Shown here piece after piece: positions 41,065-49,796 of a stretch of DNA of 64,000 nt. The notes beneath the pieces were generated by a model. It saw only the letters and a program-made list of their open reading frames with translations, ran no database searches and was not told where the DNA came from. The stretch is from the NCBI GenBank assembly GCA_023431345.1, contig JAEYWK010000194.1, positions 1 to 64,000 on the forward strand, in the 5' to 3' direction. This DNA is from Pseudomonadota bacterium. GTDB lineage: Bacteria; Myxococcota_A; Polyangia; Polyangiales; Polyangiaceae. Position 1 is the stretch's first letter. Each line of letters opens with the position of its first letter. Both the position numbers and the translations under genes were made by a program.

Positions 41065-41669
41065 TCGCGTATGATGGGGGCTTGGCCCCGCTCCTCGTCG
41101 TCATGGCCCTGGAGATCGAGAGCCAGGGCCTGTTCGCCGCGCGCGGCGTGCCCGTCCTCTACAGTGGCCTCGGCAAAGTGAACGCCGCCTATCGCTTGGC
41201 GCGCGCCCTCAGCGAGCACCGTGCGCGCTTCGGAGCGGTGCCTCGCGTGGTCAATTTCGGAACCGTAGGCAGCCCCAAGCTGAAAGCGGGGAGCCTCGTC
41301 ACGTGTCGCCGCTTCGTGCAGCGCGACATGGACGTTTCCGGGCTCGGCTTTCCGCTCGGGACGACGCCGTTCGAAGAGGTGCCGGCGACGCTCGAGTTCA
41401 CGACGCTCTTCGCCGACTTGCCGGAGGCCGTCTGCGGAACCGGCGATCGCTTCGAAACGGGCACGCCCGTCGTCGATTGTGACGTCATCGACATGGAGGG
41501 CTACGCGCTCGCCAAGGTGTGTCACTGGGAGGGCGCCGAGTTCGGCGCCGTCAAGTTCGTGACCGACGGCGCCGACGGCAACGCGGGCGTCGACTGGCAC
41601 GAGAACCTGCCCCGGGCCGCCCGCGCCTTCGTCGAAGTCTACGAACGGCTACTCGCCCGCGAGCGCTAG
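41061..41669 (+). CDS. MTA/SAH-nucleosidase-like phosphorylase-superfamily enzyme
   Basis: 202 aa from GTG 41061, overlapping the cysNC stop by 4 bases; an ATG at 41103 is the alternative. LLVVMALEIESQGLFAARGV then LYSGLGKVNAAYRLARALSE is the PNP_UDP_1 N-terminus. RVVNFGTVGSPKLKAG is the core, and DVIDMEGYALAKVCHWEGAE, with TDGADG, is the nucleosidase active-site region (Glu ligand of ribose, Asp acid). It probably hydrolyses MTA/SAH or another nucleoside. Being last of the sulfate operon suggests a link to sulfur metabolism. Confidence 0.85.
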   Translation: MIAYDGGLAPLLVVMALEIESQGLFAARGVPVLYSGLGKVNAAYRLARALSEHRARFGAVPRVVNFGTVGSPKLKAGSLVTCRRFVQRDMDVSGLGFPLGTTPFEEVPATLEFTTLFADLPEAVCGTGDRFETGTPVVDCDVIDMEGYALAKVCHWEGAEFGAVKFVTDGADGNAGVDWHENLPRAARAFVEVYERLLARER

Positions 41670-41684
41670 CCGGACGGAGCTCCC

Positions 41685-43601
41685 GTGGTCGGCCTGCTGA
41701 ATGACGAAGCGGCGAGGGTGCTCGGGCGGAGGGCGCGGAGGAAGCTCGGCGGCTGGCTGGGGCTGAGCTTCGTCGTGGCGTGCGGCGTGCGCGAGCCCGC
41801 GTCGCTTTCGCCCCCGCGTCCAGGCCCGGCCGCGACGACGTCGCCGCCCGCGTCCGCATCGGCGCCGGCGCCAGTAACCAGCTCCGAGCCCGCATCGGCC
41901 CCTGTGGAGACGCCGACGCTGCTCATCACCGAACCAGCGGTGCTTGCCGCGCTCGAGCGCCAGGGGCTCAGCCTCGGTCGAGTGCTTTCGGCCCGAGAAG
42001 CTCGCAGCAACGCCGAGCTCAGCCGCTTGGCGAGCTTCGAGCCTGTCGTTCGTGAGCTCGAGCGCGAGCTGGCGGACGCGGCCGCCGCCGACAAGCTGGC
42101 CGGCGTCGACGTCGCTCGCTACTCGCACCGCTTGTTCGATCGGCGCTTCCTGCGCAGCGCCGACGCCCGCTTCGCGCTGGCCGGCGTGGTCAATCGTCCG
42201 GATCGCGCGCCGTTCGTCGCCGGCTCGTGCGGCGAGACGCGGCTCGTTTACCGTTTGAGCTACCGGCGCGACGCCGAGCGGGCCTCGAAGCTGCCGATGA
42301 CGATCGGCGTCGAGCTCCCCGTTCCCCCTCACGAAGGCAGCTGCCGCGGCGCGGCCCAGCGCTGGCTCGAGCCGCCGAGCGCGAGCGCCGACGCGCGCGC
42401 CGCCTGGCTGCTCCGGGGCGGCCCGCTGTCAGCGGGGCTGCTCACCAGGAACCTGCGCCTGGTCGTCAACCTGCAGCTCGTGCGCTGGCCGTCGACGGTG
42501 CGCCCCGATCTGGGCGGCCATGCCGAGTATTTGCTGCGCGCATTCCGCTTTTCGAGCTTCGGCTCGCTGCAGCCGGAGCGGCTCGAGAACACCTTGGCGC
42601 CCGAGTCCATCGCGCAGCCAGCGCGGCGCGAGCAGCTCCTCTCGTGGCTCGCTGAGCACGCGGCCCGCGTCGACGACGGCACGGCGGTGCTTCCCCTGGA
42701 TTTTCTCGCCACGCGCGCGCTGTCGGTCACTCCGCGCGGCTTGAATCGACTCGCGAACCGGCCCTTCGCGAGCGCTCTCGCCAAGGCCAACCTCGACGCG
42801 CTCGACCTGTCCCGCGGCGCCTTCGTCAAGTCCAAGGCAGGTCTGTTGCGACGGCTCGATCAACTCAGCTGCCAAGGCTGCCACGAAGCGCGCAGCGTCG
42901 CCGGCTTCCACCTGCTCGGTGAAGACGACGATGAAACACCGGACGAGAACGCGCTCGCGACCCCAGTGTCACCGCACGTCGTCGCAGAGCTGCCGCGCCG
43001 CCTGCGGGTCGCGCAAAGCATGCTGCGAGGCGAGGAGCCAGACTACGCGGCGCCGCTCGCCGAGCGCCCCGCGGCGTCCGGCGAGTACGGCGCGCACTGC
43101 TCGCTGACCAGCGATCCGAGCTTCGCGAGCTGGACGTGCGAAAGCGGCCTCGTCTGCTCCGCGACCGAAGCCGCGCCGGGTGAGCCGATCGGGCAATGCT
43201 TGCCGAGCGTACGCGAGGTGGGCGACGCCTGTGAAACGGGCGGCGTCCTTGCCCACCCCGACCGTCGTCGCGACCGAATGCAGAGCGTGAAGGTGGAAGA
43301 GTGCCCGGGCATGGTGTGTAACCGCAGCGCCGTCGGCTTCCCCGCCGGCATGTGCACAGCGTCGTGCGGCGCGCCCGGCAGCAGCTGCGGCAAGGTCGCC
43401 ATTTTGGATTCTTTCAACGCCTGTCTCGCGCGCGGCGAGAGCTTCCTCGGCTGCATCCGCGGCAACGCGCGCCCCTCCGGCCTACGCCCGTGCAGCGCGA
43501 GCTCAGCCTGCCGCGACGACTACGTGTGCGCGCGGGCGAGCGGCGGCGGCGTGTGCATCCCGCCGTACTTCGTGTTCCAGCTGCGAGTCGACGGTCACTG
43601 A
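41685..43601 (+). CDS. Large lipoprotein with single CxxCH and Cys-rich C-terminus
   Basis: 638 aa from GTG 41685, with GGAG 8 bases upstream. Lipobox VVAC (Cys33). A Pro/Ala/Ser linker precedes a large alpha/beta body (about 80-380) ending RLDQLSCQGCHEARSVAGFH, with CQGCH at 396-400, a canonical c-type haem motif. The C-terminal 180 residues contain many Cys (CESGLVCSA, CPGMVCNRS, CTASCGAPGSSCG, CSASSACRDD, CARASGGGVC), like myxobacterial surface lipoproteins. Similar proteins are conserved in myxobacteria without known role. Haem binding is suggested, not shown. Confidence 0.78.
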   Translation: MVGLLNDEAARVLGRRARRKLGGWLGLSFVVACGVREPASLSPPRPGPAATTSPPASASAPAPVTSSEPASAPVETPTLLITEPAVLAALERQGLSLGRVLSAREARSNAELSRLASFEPVVRELERELADAAAADKLAGVDVARYSHRLFDRRFLRSADARFALAGVVNRPDRAPFVAGSCGETRLVYRLSYRRDAERASKLPMTIGVELPVPPHEGSCRGAAQRWLEPPSASADARAAWLLRGGPLSAGLLTRNLRLVVNLQLVRWPSTVRPDLGGHAEYLLRAFRFSSFGSLQPERLENTLAPESIAQPARREQLLSWLAEHAARVDDGTAVLPLDFLATRALSVTPRGLNRLANRPFASALAKANLDALDLSRGAFVKSKAGLLRRLDQLSCQGCHEARSVAGFHLLGEDDDETPDENALATPVSPHVVAELPRRLRVAQSMLRGEEPDYAAPLAERPAASGEYGAHCSLTSDPSFASWTCESGLVCSATEAAPGEPIGQCLPSVREVGDACETGGVLAHPDRRRDRMQSVKVEECPGMVCNRSAVGFPAGMCTASCGAPGSSCGKVAILDSFNACLARGESFLGCIRGNARPSGLRPCSASSACRDDYVCARASGGGVCIPPYFVFQLRVDGH

Positions 43602-43604
43602 CCG

Positions 43605-44309
43605 TCAGTAGCCGAAGTTGACCGCGTAGTCGCCGCGTCGAGTGTCGATACTCAGGAAGCTGAGCTTCCCATCGCTACAGGAGCCGCTGTTCAAAAACAG
43701 GCGTGAGCCGTGCTCGGCGCGGGTAGCGCGGTGCGTGTGCCCCGTGACCACGACGTCGAGCTCGCGCTGGGCGGCCAGCTCCATCGCCCAGCGTTGAAAG
43801 GCGCACTCTGAACCATCGGGCGAGAGGCCGCTCCGCGCTCCGTCGAGCTCGGCGCAAAGGCGGTAGAAAGCCTGCAAACCCACGCGCCGAATCCACCCGC
43901 CGAGCCAGACACCGAGCTCCGAGAGCCAGCGCCTACGCTGGACGAGCTCGTCGCTCTGGTGGCCGTGCGTGAACAGCAGCCGCACGCCATCGGCCTGAAT
44001 CACCAGCTCGTCCGGCACGCCGAAGGTGCCAGCCACGAGATCATGATTGCCGTGCACGTATTGATACTTCGGCCGCTCGAAGCGGCGAGCGAGCTCCGGG
44101 TGCGCCTCCCGAGCGCGCAGCAGCTCCTCCCGCATGCCGCCGAGACGCCGCGACTGCAGCGTTTCCCAGATATCGCCGAGTAGCAGGACTCGCTCGAAGT
44201 TCTCTTCCAAGTAGGTCAAGAAGCGCAAGAATTCACCGTCGTCGTGACCGAAGCCATCCGCCCGGTCACCGCTGCCCAAGTGCAGATCCGAGATGACCGC
44301 GAGCTTCAT
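43605..44309 (-). CDS. Metallophosphoesterase (LpxH-like)
   Basis: 234 aa from ATG 44309 (MKLAVISDLHLGSGD). The calcineurin-like motifs are complete: DLHLG (D-x-H), LLLGDIWE, HGNHDL, FTHGHQS and VVTGHTHR. The pattern is LpxH/UDP-diacylglucosamine hydrolase-like, but the lid residues are not certain. Substrates could be lipid-A precursors or another phosphate ester. Two metal ions bind at the active site. Cytoplasmic or membrane-peripheral. Stop is 3 bases from the convergent lipoprotein. Confidence 0.85.
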   Translation of the reverse strand: MKLAVISDLHLGSGDRADGFGHDDGEFLRFLTYLEENFERVLLLGDIWETLQSRRLGGMREELLRAREAHPELARRFERPKYQYVHGNHDLVAGTFGVPDELVIQADGVRLLFTHGHQSDELVQRRRWLSELGVWLGGWIRRVGLQAFYRLCAELDGARSGLSPDGSECAFQRWAMELAAQRELDVVVTGHTHRATRAEHGSRLFLNSGSCSDGKLSFLSIDTRRGDYAVNFGY

Positions 44310-44618
44310 CGGGGCGCCTGACTCGCCAGCGTGGGCAAGCGCTCGGAGCGAAGCGCAGGGAGCCGAGCACACGCCGAAGGCGCGCGGCTGCTAGCTCCAA
44401 GCATCGATTCCATGGCGCAGGGATACATCGGACCCAGACGCCTGGGCTGGTAGCCCCTCACCCGCAGAAAATCGCTTCAAATCAGGTCGACGCAGGTCAG
44501 TGGTTCAACCACTCGCCGCCCACTGGTGCGCGGCGCGAGCGCCTTCCGGCGGCTTCAGCGTCGGCGCTCGGGTTGCGCGTCGTCCTGACACAACCCGAGC
44601 GCGAGCGCGCCCTACCGC
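44310..44618. other. Intergenic region with terminator-like hairpin
   Basis: 309 bases between the metallophosphoesterase start and the outer-membrane-protein stop. The only clear structure is the hairpin at 44564-44602. No gene seen. Confidence 0.5.
44564..44602 (-). terminator. Terminator-like perfect hairpin downstream of OMP gene
   Basis: Arms GCGCTCGGGTTG (44564-44575) and CAACCCGAGCGC (44591-44602) are perfect 12-base inverted repeats around a 15-base loop, 17 bases after the OMP stop. There is no T-tract, so it could be a stabilising or Rho-independent-like terminator of GC-rich genomes. Confidence 0.55.
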
Positions 44619-45362
44619 CTAGTCGGCGCCGCCGGCTCCGTAGCTCGGCAGGTTGCCGAAGTTGAAGCCGAGGCCGAACATGTACATGAGGACCGAGTCT
44701 TCGTCGTCGCCCTTCAAGGTCTTGAGGAAGGTGATCTCGGGGTGCAGCGCGAAGCGCGGGCCAATGCGGAAGTTGAAGCCGATGCCAGGCCGCAGCATCA
44801 AGCCGTCGGTGCTGCTCGCCGAATCATCGGCATCGCTGGTTTCGACGGTCGCCGACGCCCAGCCGTAGGTCACGCCCAGCGTGGGAACAATCGACACGGA
44901 GTCACTCACGTTGATGCCGAACATGACCGGCGCGTTGAGGTAGACGACGGTGAGCGACGTGTCGGCATCGGCGTTACCCGACGATGCCGAGGTGCTCAGA
45001 TAGAAGAGCTGAAATCCCGGATCGATCGCCATGTCGAAGGTGTCACTCTTCAGGAAGTTCCACTTCACGTCCGCGCCGAGCGAGCTGAAGTTCGAAAACC
45101 TCGCGCCGATGTCCACGGTGTCGGCGACGCCGACGCGCAGCGTGTACGTCGGAAAGGTCGGCAGCGTGGTGCCGAAGCTGTTGTCTGTTTCGGCGTCGGT
45201 GCCGCGGTAGCCCCAGGCCTCCGCCGCGATCGAGTGCTGAATCTTACCGGCCGGCGTGGTGCGGGGCGTGCCGTAAGTGTTGGGGTTGGGACAACCCGTG
45301 CACAGCGCGGCGATAGCGCCGAGCGCGCCGATGCGAATCCCAGAGATTGCTAGTTTATTCAT
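44619..45362 (-). CDS. Outer-membrane beta-barrel lipoprotein
   Basis: 247 aa. Lipobox TGC after ALGAIAALC (Cys21 or Cys24). The sequence is rich in alternating strands ending in aromatic residues (TYTLRVGVADTVDIGARFSN, MAIDPGFQLFYLSTSASSGN, VVYLNAPVMFGINVSDSVSI, GLMLRPGIGFNFRIGPRFAL, MYMFGLGFNFGNLPSYG), which is typical of an 8-12-strand barrel. Its function is unknown; it may be a porin-like or structural protein. No partner gene is adjacent on its strand. Confidence 0.75.
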   Translation of the reverse strand: MNKLAISGIRIGALGAIAALCTGCPNPNTYGTPRTTPAGKIQHSIAAEAWGYRGTDAETDNSFGTTLPTFPTYTLRVGVADTVDIGARFSNFSSLGADVKWNFLKSDTFDMAIDPGFQLFYLSTSASSGNADADTSLTVVYLNAPVMFGINVSDSVSIVPTLGVTYGWASATVETSDADDSASSTDGLMLRPGIGFNFRIGPRFALHPEITFLKTLKGDDEDSVLMYMFGLGFNFGNLPSYGAGGAD

Positions 45363-45680
45363 CCCTCGTCTCTCCTCGACCGGCCAACTTAGACCACTTG
45401 TTCGACGATGGACAACTCCGCTTTGTTCAATCGATGAGTACCAATGTAGGCAGAGCGGCGCGCGCTCGAGCGCGCAGGAAATTCGGCATTCCAGGAATCT
45501 GCCGCGCGAGCGACCGGTCGTTTGGTTGGCGGGCTAGAGGCGGGTGCCAGCGTCGCCGGGCTGCACACCCGCGCGGCGTCGGCGCACGCAAGGAACGCGG
45601 CAAACAGGGCAAAGTCCGAGCGTCACGCCCCTCGCCTTGACCGGCTCTCGCCCGCAAGAGCATAGTCGGCCCGCCTCCCA
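45363..45680. other. Intergenic region between divergent OMP and ABC-importer operons
   Basis: 318 bases. The left part is AT-richer (TTGTTCAATCGATGAGTACC near 45425), then GC-rich without a gene. It must contain promoters for both directions; no specific -10/-35 or operator could be called. Confidence 0.45.
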
Positions 45681-47813
45681 ATGCGCACGAAATGGCTGCT
45701 AATTGCGCTGCCGCTCGCGATTCTCGCGCTGCTCCTCCAGTCGTCGTTTTGGGTGCCGAGCTACGGCAAGCAAGCGAGCAACAACCCCAAGCGCCTCGTC
45801 ACCTTCATTCGCCCGGGCGGCAGCGCCAAGCTGCTCAACCCGATCTTGGCGACCGATAGCGATTCGCTCGGCGTGATCGGTCAAAACGTGTTCGAGTCGT
45901 TGGTCGACGCGGACGAGCACCTCCGGCTCCAGCCCCGGCTCGCCGAAAGCTGGGAGATCACCGAGCACGCCTACGTGGCGCCCGTCCCCGGTCGGAAGCT
46001 GCCGAGCGGCGCCGAGGTCAGCCCCGAAGCGCTGCTCGCCGTCATCACGCAGGCTTGGAGCGAAGGGCAGCTAGGCGAGATCGGCAAGAGCATCCGCCGC
46101 GTCAGCCTCGTTCCAGCGAGCACCCGCCGCTGGTCGGAGACCGTCTTGCCCGAGACCGGCAAGGGCAACCCGATCGACGTCGAGATGACCATCGAAGCTC
46201 CGCCGCGCGTGAAGCTCGAGCTCTCGCGGGTGGAGACGGACCTCTTTCGAAACCTCGAGCCTATCCTCGGTGAAGGCTACTTCGATGGCTCCCCCCTCGA
46301 AGGTCACATCAAGCTCCGCAAGCCCGAGCAGCTGAAGCTGGTGAAGGCCAAGCTGGCGGAGCTGCTACCCGTCGGTGAGCACAACCCGATCCTCGACTTC
46401 AAGCTGCGCCGCGGGGTCTCGTTCCACGACGGGCGCCCGTTCACCTCGGCGGACGTGAAGTTCACGGCCGACGCGGTGCTCGACCCCAAGAACGCATCGC
46501 CGCGCACGTCGTATTTCGACGACGTCAAGACGATCGAGACGCCCGACGATTGGACGGTGCGCGTCATCTACCGCCGCTTGTATTCGTCGGCCATCATCGG
46601 CTGGGCCGCCATCGAGATCCTCCCGAAGCACCTGCTCGACGGCCAAGGCCTGGCGCGCGAGATGGATCGCCGCCAGGTGACGGGCGCCGCGCGCAAGGCC
46701 TTCTCGGTCCGCACCTCCGACTTCAATCAGCGTCCCGTCGGCACCGGTCCGTTCCGCTTCGCCGAGTGGCGCGCCGACCAATACATTCGCCTCGAGCGCT
46801 ACGAAGGCTATTGGGGGCGCAAACCCGAGCTCGAACGAGTGATCTTTCGAGCCTTGACCGATCCGCTCACTCAAGAAGTGGAGCTCGGAGCTGGCGCGCT
46901 CGACATGTACAACGCGCTGCCGCATCAGGGCGAGCGCTATCGCCAGGATCCGAGCTATCAAGTGGTCTCGAGTCGCGAAGGTTATTACGCTTACATCGGC
47001 TACAACCTGCGCCGTCCTCCCTTCCACGACGTACGCGTGCGCAGGGCGCTCGGCATGGCCATCGATGTCGGCAGCATCATCAAGTACGTGCTGCACGGCG
47101 AGGGCCGCCCCGCGACCGGGCCCTACTATTCGAACACGCCCTACGCGGATCCGGACGTCAAACCCCTACCCTACGATCCGGCGGGCGCGCTCCGGCTCCT
47201 CGAGCAAGCCGGGTGGCGCAAAAACGCCCGCGGCTTGCTCGAGAAAGACGGCAAACCGCTGGAGTTTACGCTCGTCACGAACGCCGGTAACGCCCCCCGC
47301 AAGGCGATCATGACGATCGCGCAGGAGGCGTGGCGCAAGATCGGCATCAACTGCAAGGTGCAGGCCTTCGAGTGGACCGTGTTCCTGAACGACTTCGTGG
47401 AGACGAACCAGTTCGACGCCGTCGTCTTGGCCTGGGGCGGCGGCGACATCGATCCAGACAAGTTCTCGATCTGGCACTCGAGCCAGACCAATGATTACCA
47501 GCTCAACCACTCGGGCTACAAGAGTGAGCGAGCGGACGCGCTGATCATGAGGATCCGCAACACGTACGATCAGGAGGAGCAGATCAAGCTCACGCGCGAG
47601 TTTCATCGGCTGATCGCCGACGACGCGCCGTACACCTTCTTGTATCAACCCACGAGGCCGATCGTGTTCGATCGGCGCTTGGCGCGCGTGAAGCGCGGCC
47701 CGGACGGCCGCGAGGAGCTCGAGAAGCTGCGCGCCTCAGCCTCGGGCGACGCCACCTTCTTCGTGCACGAGTGGCGCAAGCTGGCCAGCCCGCCCCAATA
47801 CGGTGCGCAATGA
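45681..47813 (+). CDS. ABC-transporter solute-binding protein (family 5), first importer, with insertion
   Basis: 710 aa, longer than the usual about 520-600. The N-terminus (MRTKWLLIALPLAILALLLQ) is an uncleaved-looking membrane anchor without lipobox. SBP_bac_5 features: LLNPILATDSDSLGVIGQNV, FESLVDADEHLRLQPRLAES, FKLRRGVSFHDGRPFTSADV, RPVGTGPFRFAEWRADQYIR, RVRRALGMAIDVGSIIKYVL. Between AESWEI (about 93) and DFKLRRG (about 240) roughly 140 extra residues are inserted. It delivers oligopeptides or oligosaccharides to the permeases encoded next. The operon starts here. Confidence 0.9.
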   Translation: MRTKWLLIALPLAILALLLQSSFWVPSYGKQASNNPKRLVTFIRPGGSAKLLNPILATDSDSLGVIGQNVFESLVDADEHLRLQPRLAESWEITEHAYVAPVPGRKLPSGAEVSPEALLAVITQAWSEGQLGEIGKSIRRVSLVPASTRRWSETVLPETGKGNPIDVEMTIEAPPRVKLELSRVETDLFRNLEPILGEGYFDGSPLEGHIKLRKPEQLKLVKAKLAELLPVGEHNPILDFKLRRGVSFHDGRPFTSADVKFTADAVLDPKNASPRTSYFDDVKTIETPDDWTVRVIYRRLYSSAIIGWAAIEILPKHLLDGQGLAREMDRRQVTGAARKAFSVRTSDFNQRPVGTGPFRFAEWRADQYIRLERYEGYWGRKPELERVIFRALTDPLTQEVELGAGALDMYNALPHQGERYRQDPSYQVVSSREGYYAYIGYNLRRPPFHDVRVRRALGMAIDVGSIIKYVLHGEGRPATGPYYSNTPYADPDVKPLPYDPAGALRLLEQAGWRKNARGLLEKDGKPLEFTLVTNAGNAPRKAIMTIAQEAWRKIGINCKVQAFEWTVFLNDFVETNQFDAVVLAWGGGDIDPDKFSIWHSSQTNDYQLNHSGYKSERADALIMRIRNTYDQEEQIKLTREFHRLIADDAPYTFLYQPTRPIVFDRRLARVKRGPDGREELEKLRASASGDATFFVHEWRKLASPPQYGAQ

Positions 47814-47865
47814 TCGCCGCTAGCAGCGGCTCGCGACGCCCGTCGCGACGAAGGGGGGCTCACTG

Positions 47866-48828
47866 ATGTGGCGCTTCCTCGCCCGCACCTTGCTGCAGCG
47901 CCTCTTGCTCTTGGTGCTGATCTCTATCATCTCGCACACGATCATTCATCTGGCGCCCGGTGAGCCCACCGAGGTCGACGCCATGAACCCGATGATGAAG
48001 GCGGAGGACGTGGCCAAGATCCGCGCCGCGTTCCACCTGAACGACCCCATCTACATGCAATATTTGTATTGGGTTCGTGACTTGTTCAGCGGGGAGCTCA
48101 AGTCGTTCAAGACGGGGCAGCCGGTTTTGCCGGCGATTTGGCAGCGCTTCAACAACTCGCTGCCGCTGTTCATCGCCACGACGCTGATCACGTGGACGCT
48201 GTCGTTCCCGACCGGGATTCACGCCGCGATTCGACGCGGCTCGCGCTTCGACCGCTCGACCACGCTGCTGGCTTACGCGCTGATCTCGGTGCCGGGGTTC
48301 TTCCTCTCGTACCTGCTCATCTTGCTGGTGGTGAGGACGTTTCAGCTGCCGGTCATCGGGCTGTCCACGTTCGGCGCCGAGAGCGCGTCCGCGGGCGTAC
48401 GCCTCATGGATCGCCTGTGGCACCTGGTGATCCCGTCGCTGATGGCCGCGCTCACGGGCGTGGCCGTGCTCTCACGCTACGTGCGCTCGCAGATGCTGGA
48501 GGTGGTCGAGCAAGACTACGTGCGCACCGCGCGCGCCAAGGGCCTCGACGAAGACACCGTCATCTACAAGCACGCGCTACGTAACGCCTTGCTGCCCTTC
48601 GTCACCATGTTCGGCCTGCTGCTGCCGGGCCTGATCAGCGGCTCGGTGATCTTCGAGCAGATCTTCGCTTGGCCCGGGCTCGGCCTGCTGGGCTACGAGT
48701 CGATCTTAGCCCGTGATTTCCCGACCATCCTGACGCTGAATTTCATCGCCGCCGCGCTCACCCTGGCCGGCATCTTGATCTCCGACGTCCTCTACGCGCT
48801 GGTCGATCCGCGCATCCGCTTGCAATGA
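47866..48828 (+). CDS. ABC-transporter permease, OppB/DppB type (first importer)
   Basis: 320 aa. N-terminal helix FLARTLLQRLLLLVLISIIS with the conserved H-L-APGEP motif (IHLAPGEPTEVDAMNP). Six transmembrane helices; the EAA loop is EQDYVRTARAKGLDEDTVIY then KHALRNALLPFVTMFG, and LISGSVIFEQIFAWPGLGLL follows. It forms half of the translocation pore. Starts 52 bases after the binding protein and overlaps the next permease by 4 bases. Confidence 0.93.
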   Translation: MWRFLARTLLQRLLLLVLISIISHTIIHLAPGEPTEVDAMNPMMKAEDVAKIRAAFHLNDPIYMQYLYWVRDLFSGELKSFKTGQPVLPAIWQRFNNSLPLFIATTLITWTLSFPTGIHAAIRRGSRFDRSTTLLAYALISVPGFFLSYLLILLVVRTFQLPVIGLSTFGAESASAGVRLMDRLWHLVIPSLMAALTGVAVLSRYVRSQMLEVVEQDYVRTARAKGLDEDTVIYKHALRNALLPFVTMFGLLLPGLISGSVIFEQIFAWPGLGLLGYESILARDFPTILTLNFIAAALTLAGILISDVLYALVDPRIRLQ

Positions 48829-49796
48829 CTCAAGCCGTCATCCAGCCCGAAGCCGAGCAACTCGCCCTCGCCGAGACGCCGCTCCGCCAAGCCTGGCGCG
48901 CCTTCCGGCGTGATCGCCTGGCCGTGGCCGGTCTCGCGGTGCTCGCGCTGCTGATGGTGCTGGCGCTGCTCGGAAAGCTCGTGACGGAGTGGTGGGTGGT
49001 GCTCGATCCGGCCACGGTGCGGCTACCCGACAAGCTGCGCCCACCGCTGAGCCTGCCGTCGAGCGCGCTGCCCGCCGACGAGCTGCCCCTGCTCGGTCGC
49101 TACGTGTTCGGCACCGACGAGCTCGGGCGTGACGTGCTGGCGCGTATGCTCCAGGGCTCGATCGTGTCGCTCTCGGTCGGCTTCGTGGCCGTCAGCATCT
49201 CGATCTCGCTGGGGATGCTGATCGGCGGCCTCGCCGGCTTCTACGGCGAGCGCAAGCTCGGGCCGTTCAGCGTCGACTCGATCTTGATGCGTATCACGGA
49301 CGTGGCGCTGTGCTTCCCGACGTTCTTCCTGATCCTGACCGTCGTCGCCCTGCTGCCCCCCAGCATCTACAACATCATGATCGTGATCGGCGTGACGAGC
49401 TGGATGGGCACGGCCCGCTTCGTGCGCGCCGAGTTCATGTCGCTGCGCGATCGAGATTTCGTCAGCGCCGCGCACGCCCTGGGCCTGCCGGAGTGGCGCA
49501 TCATTTGGCGCCACATGATGCCGAACGCGCTGGCGCCGGTGCTGGTGTCGGCCAGCATCGACGTGGCGCACGCGATCTTGACCGAGTCCGCGCTGTCGTT
49601 CCTCGGCTTCGGGGTGCGGCCCCCCTTCGCGACATGGGGCAACATCTTGGCCGATGGGCGCGGCTACATCTTCGACGCGCCGTGGCTGTTCGCGATTCCG
49701 GGTGTCGCCATCTTGACCGTAGTGCTGGCCTTCAACCTCGTCGGAGAGGGGCTGCGCGACGCCATGAACCCCAAGCTCAGAAAGCGCAGCGGCTGA
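48825..49796 (+). CDS. ABC-transporter permease, OppC/DppC type (first importer)
   Basis: 323 aa. OppC_N-like N-terminal (WRAFRRDRLAVAGLAVLALL), then LGRYVFGTDELGRDVLARML, SLSVGFVAVSISISLGMLIG, the EAA motif RDFVSAAHALGLPEWRIIWRH, and ESALSFLGFGVRPPFATWGN. It is the second permease half. It overlaps OppB by 4 bases and the ATPase gene by 1 base. Inner membrane. Confidence 0.93.
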   Translation: MTQAVIQPEAEQLALAETPLRQAWRAFRRDRLAVAGLAVLALLMVLALLGKLVTEWWVVLDPATVRLPDKLRPPLSLPSSALPADELPLLGRYVFGTDELGRDVLARMLQGSIVSLSVGFVAVSISISLGMLIGGLAGFYGERKLGPFSVDSILMRITDVALCFPTFFLILTVVALLPPSIYNIMIVIGVTSWMGTARFVRAEFMSLRDRDFVSAAHALGLPEWRIIWRHMMPNALAPVLVSASIDVAHAILTESALSFLGFGVRPPFATWGNILADGRGYIFDAPWLFAIPGVAILTVVLAFNLVGEGLRDAMNPKLRKRSG

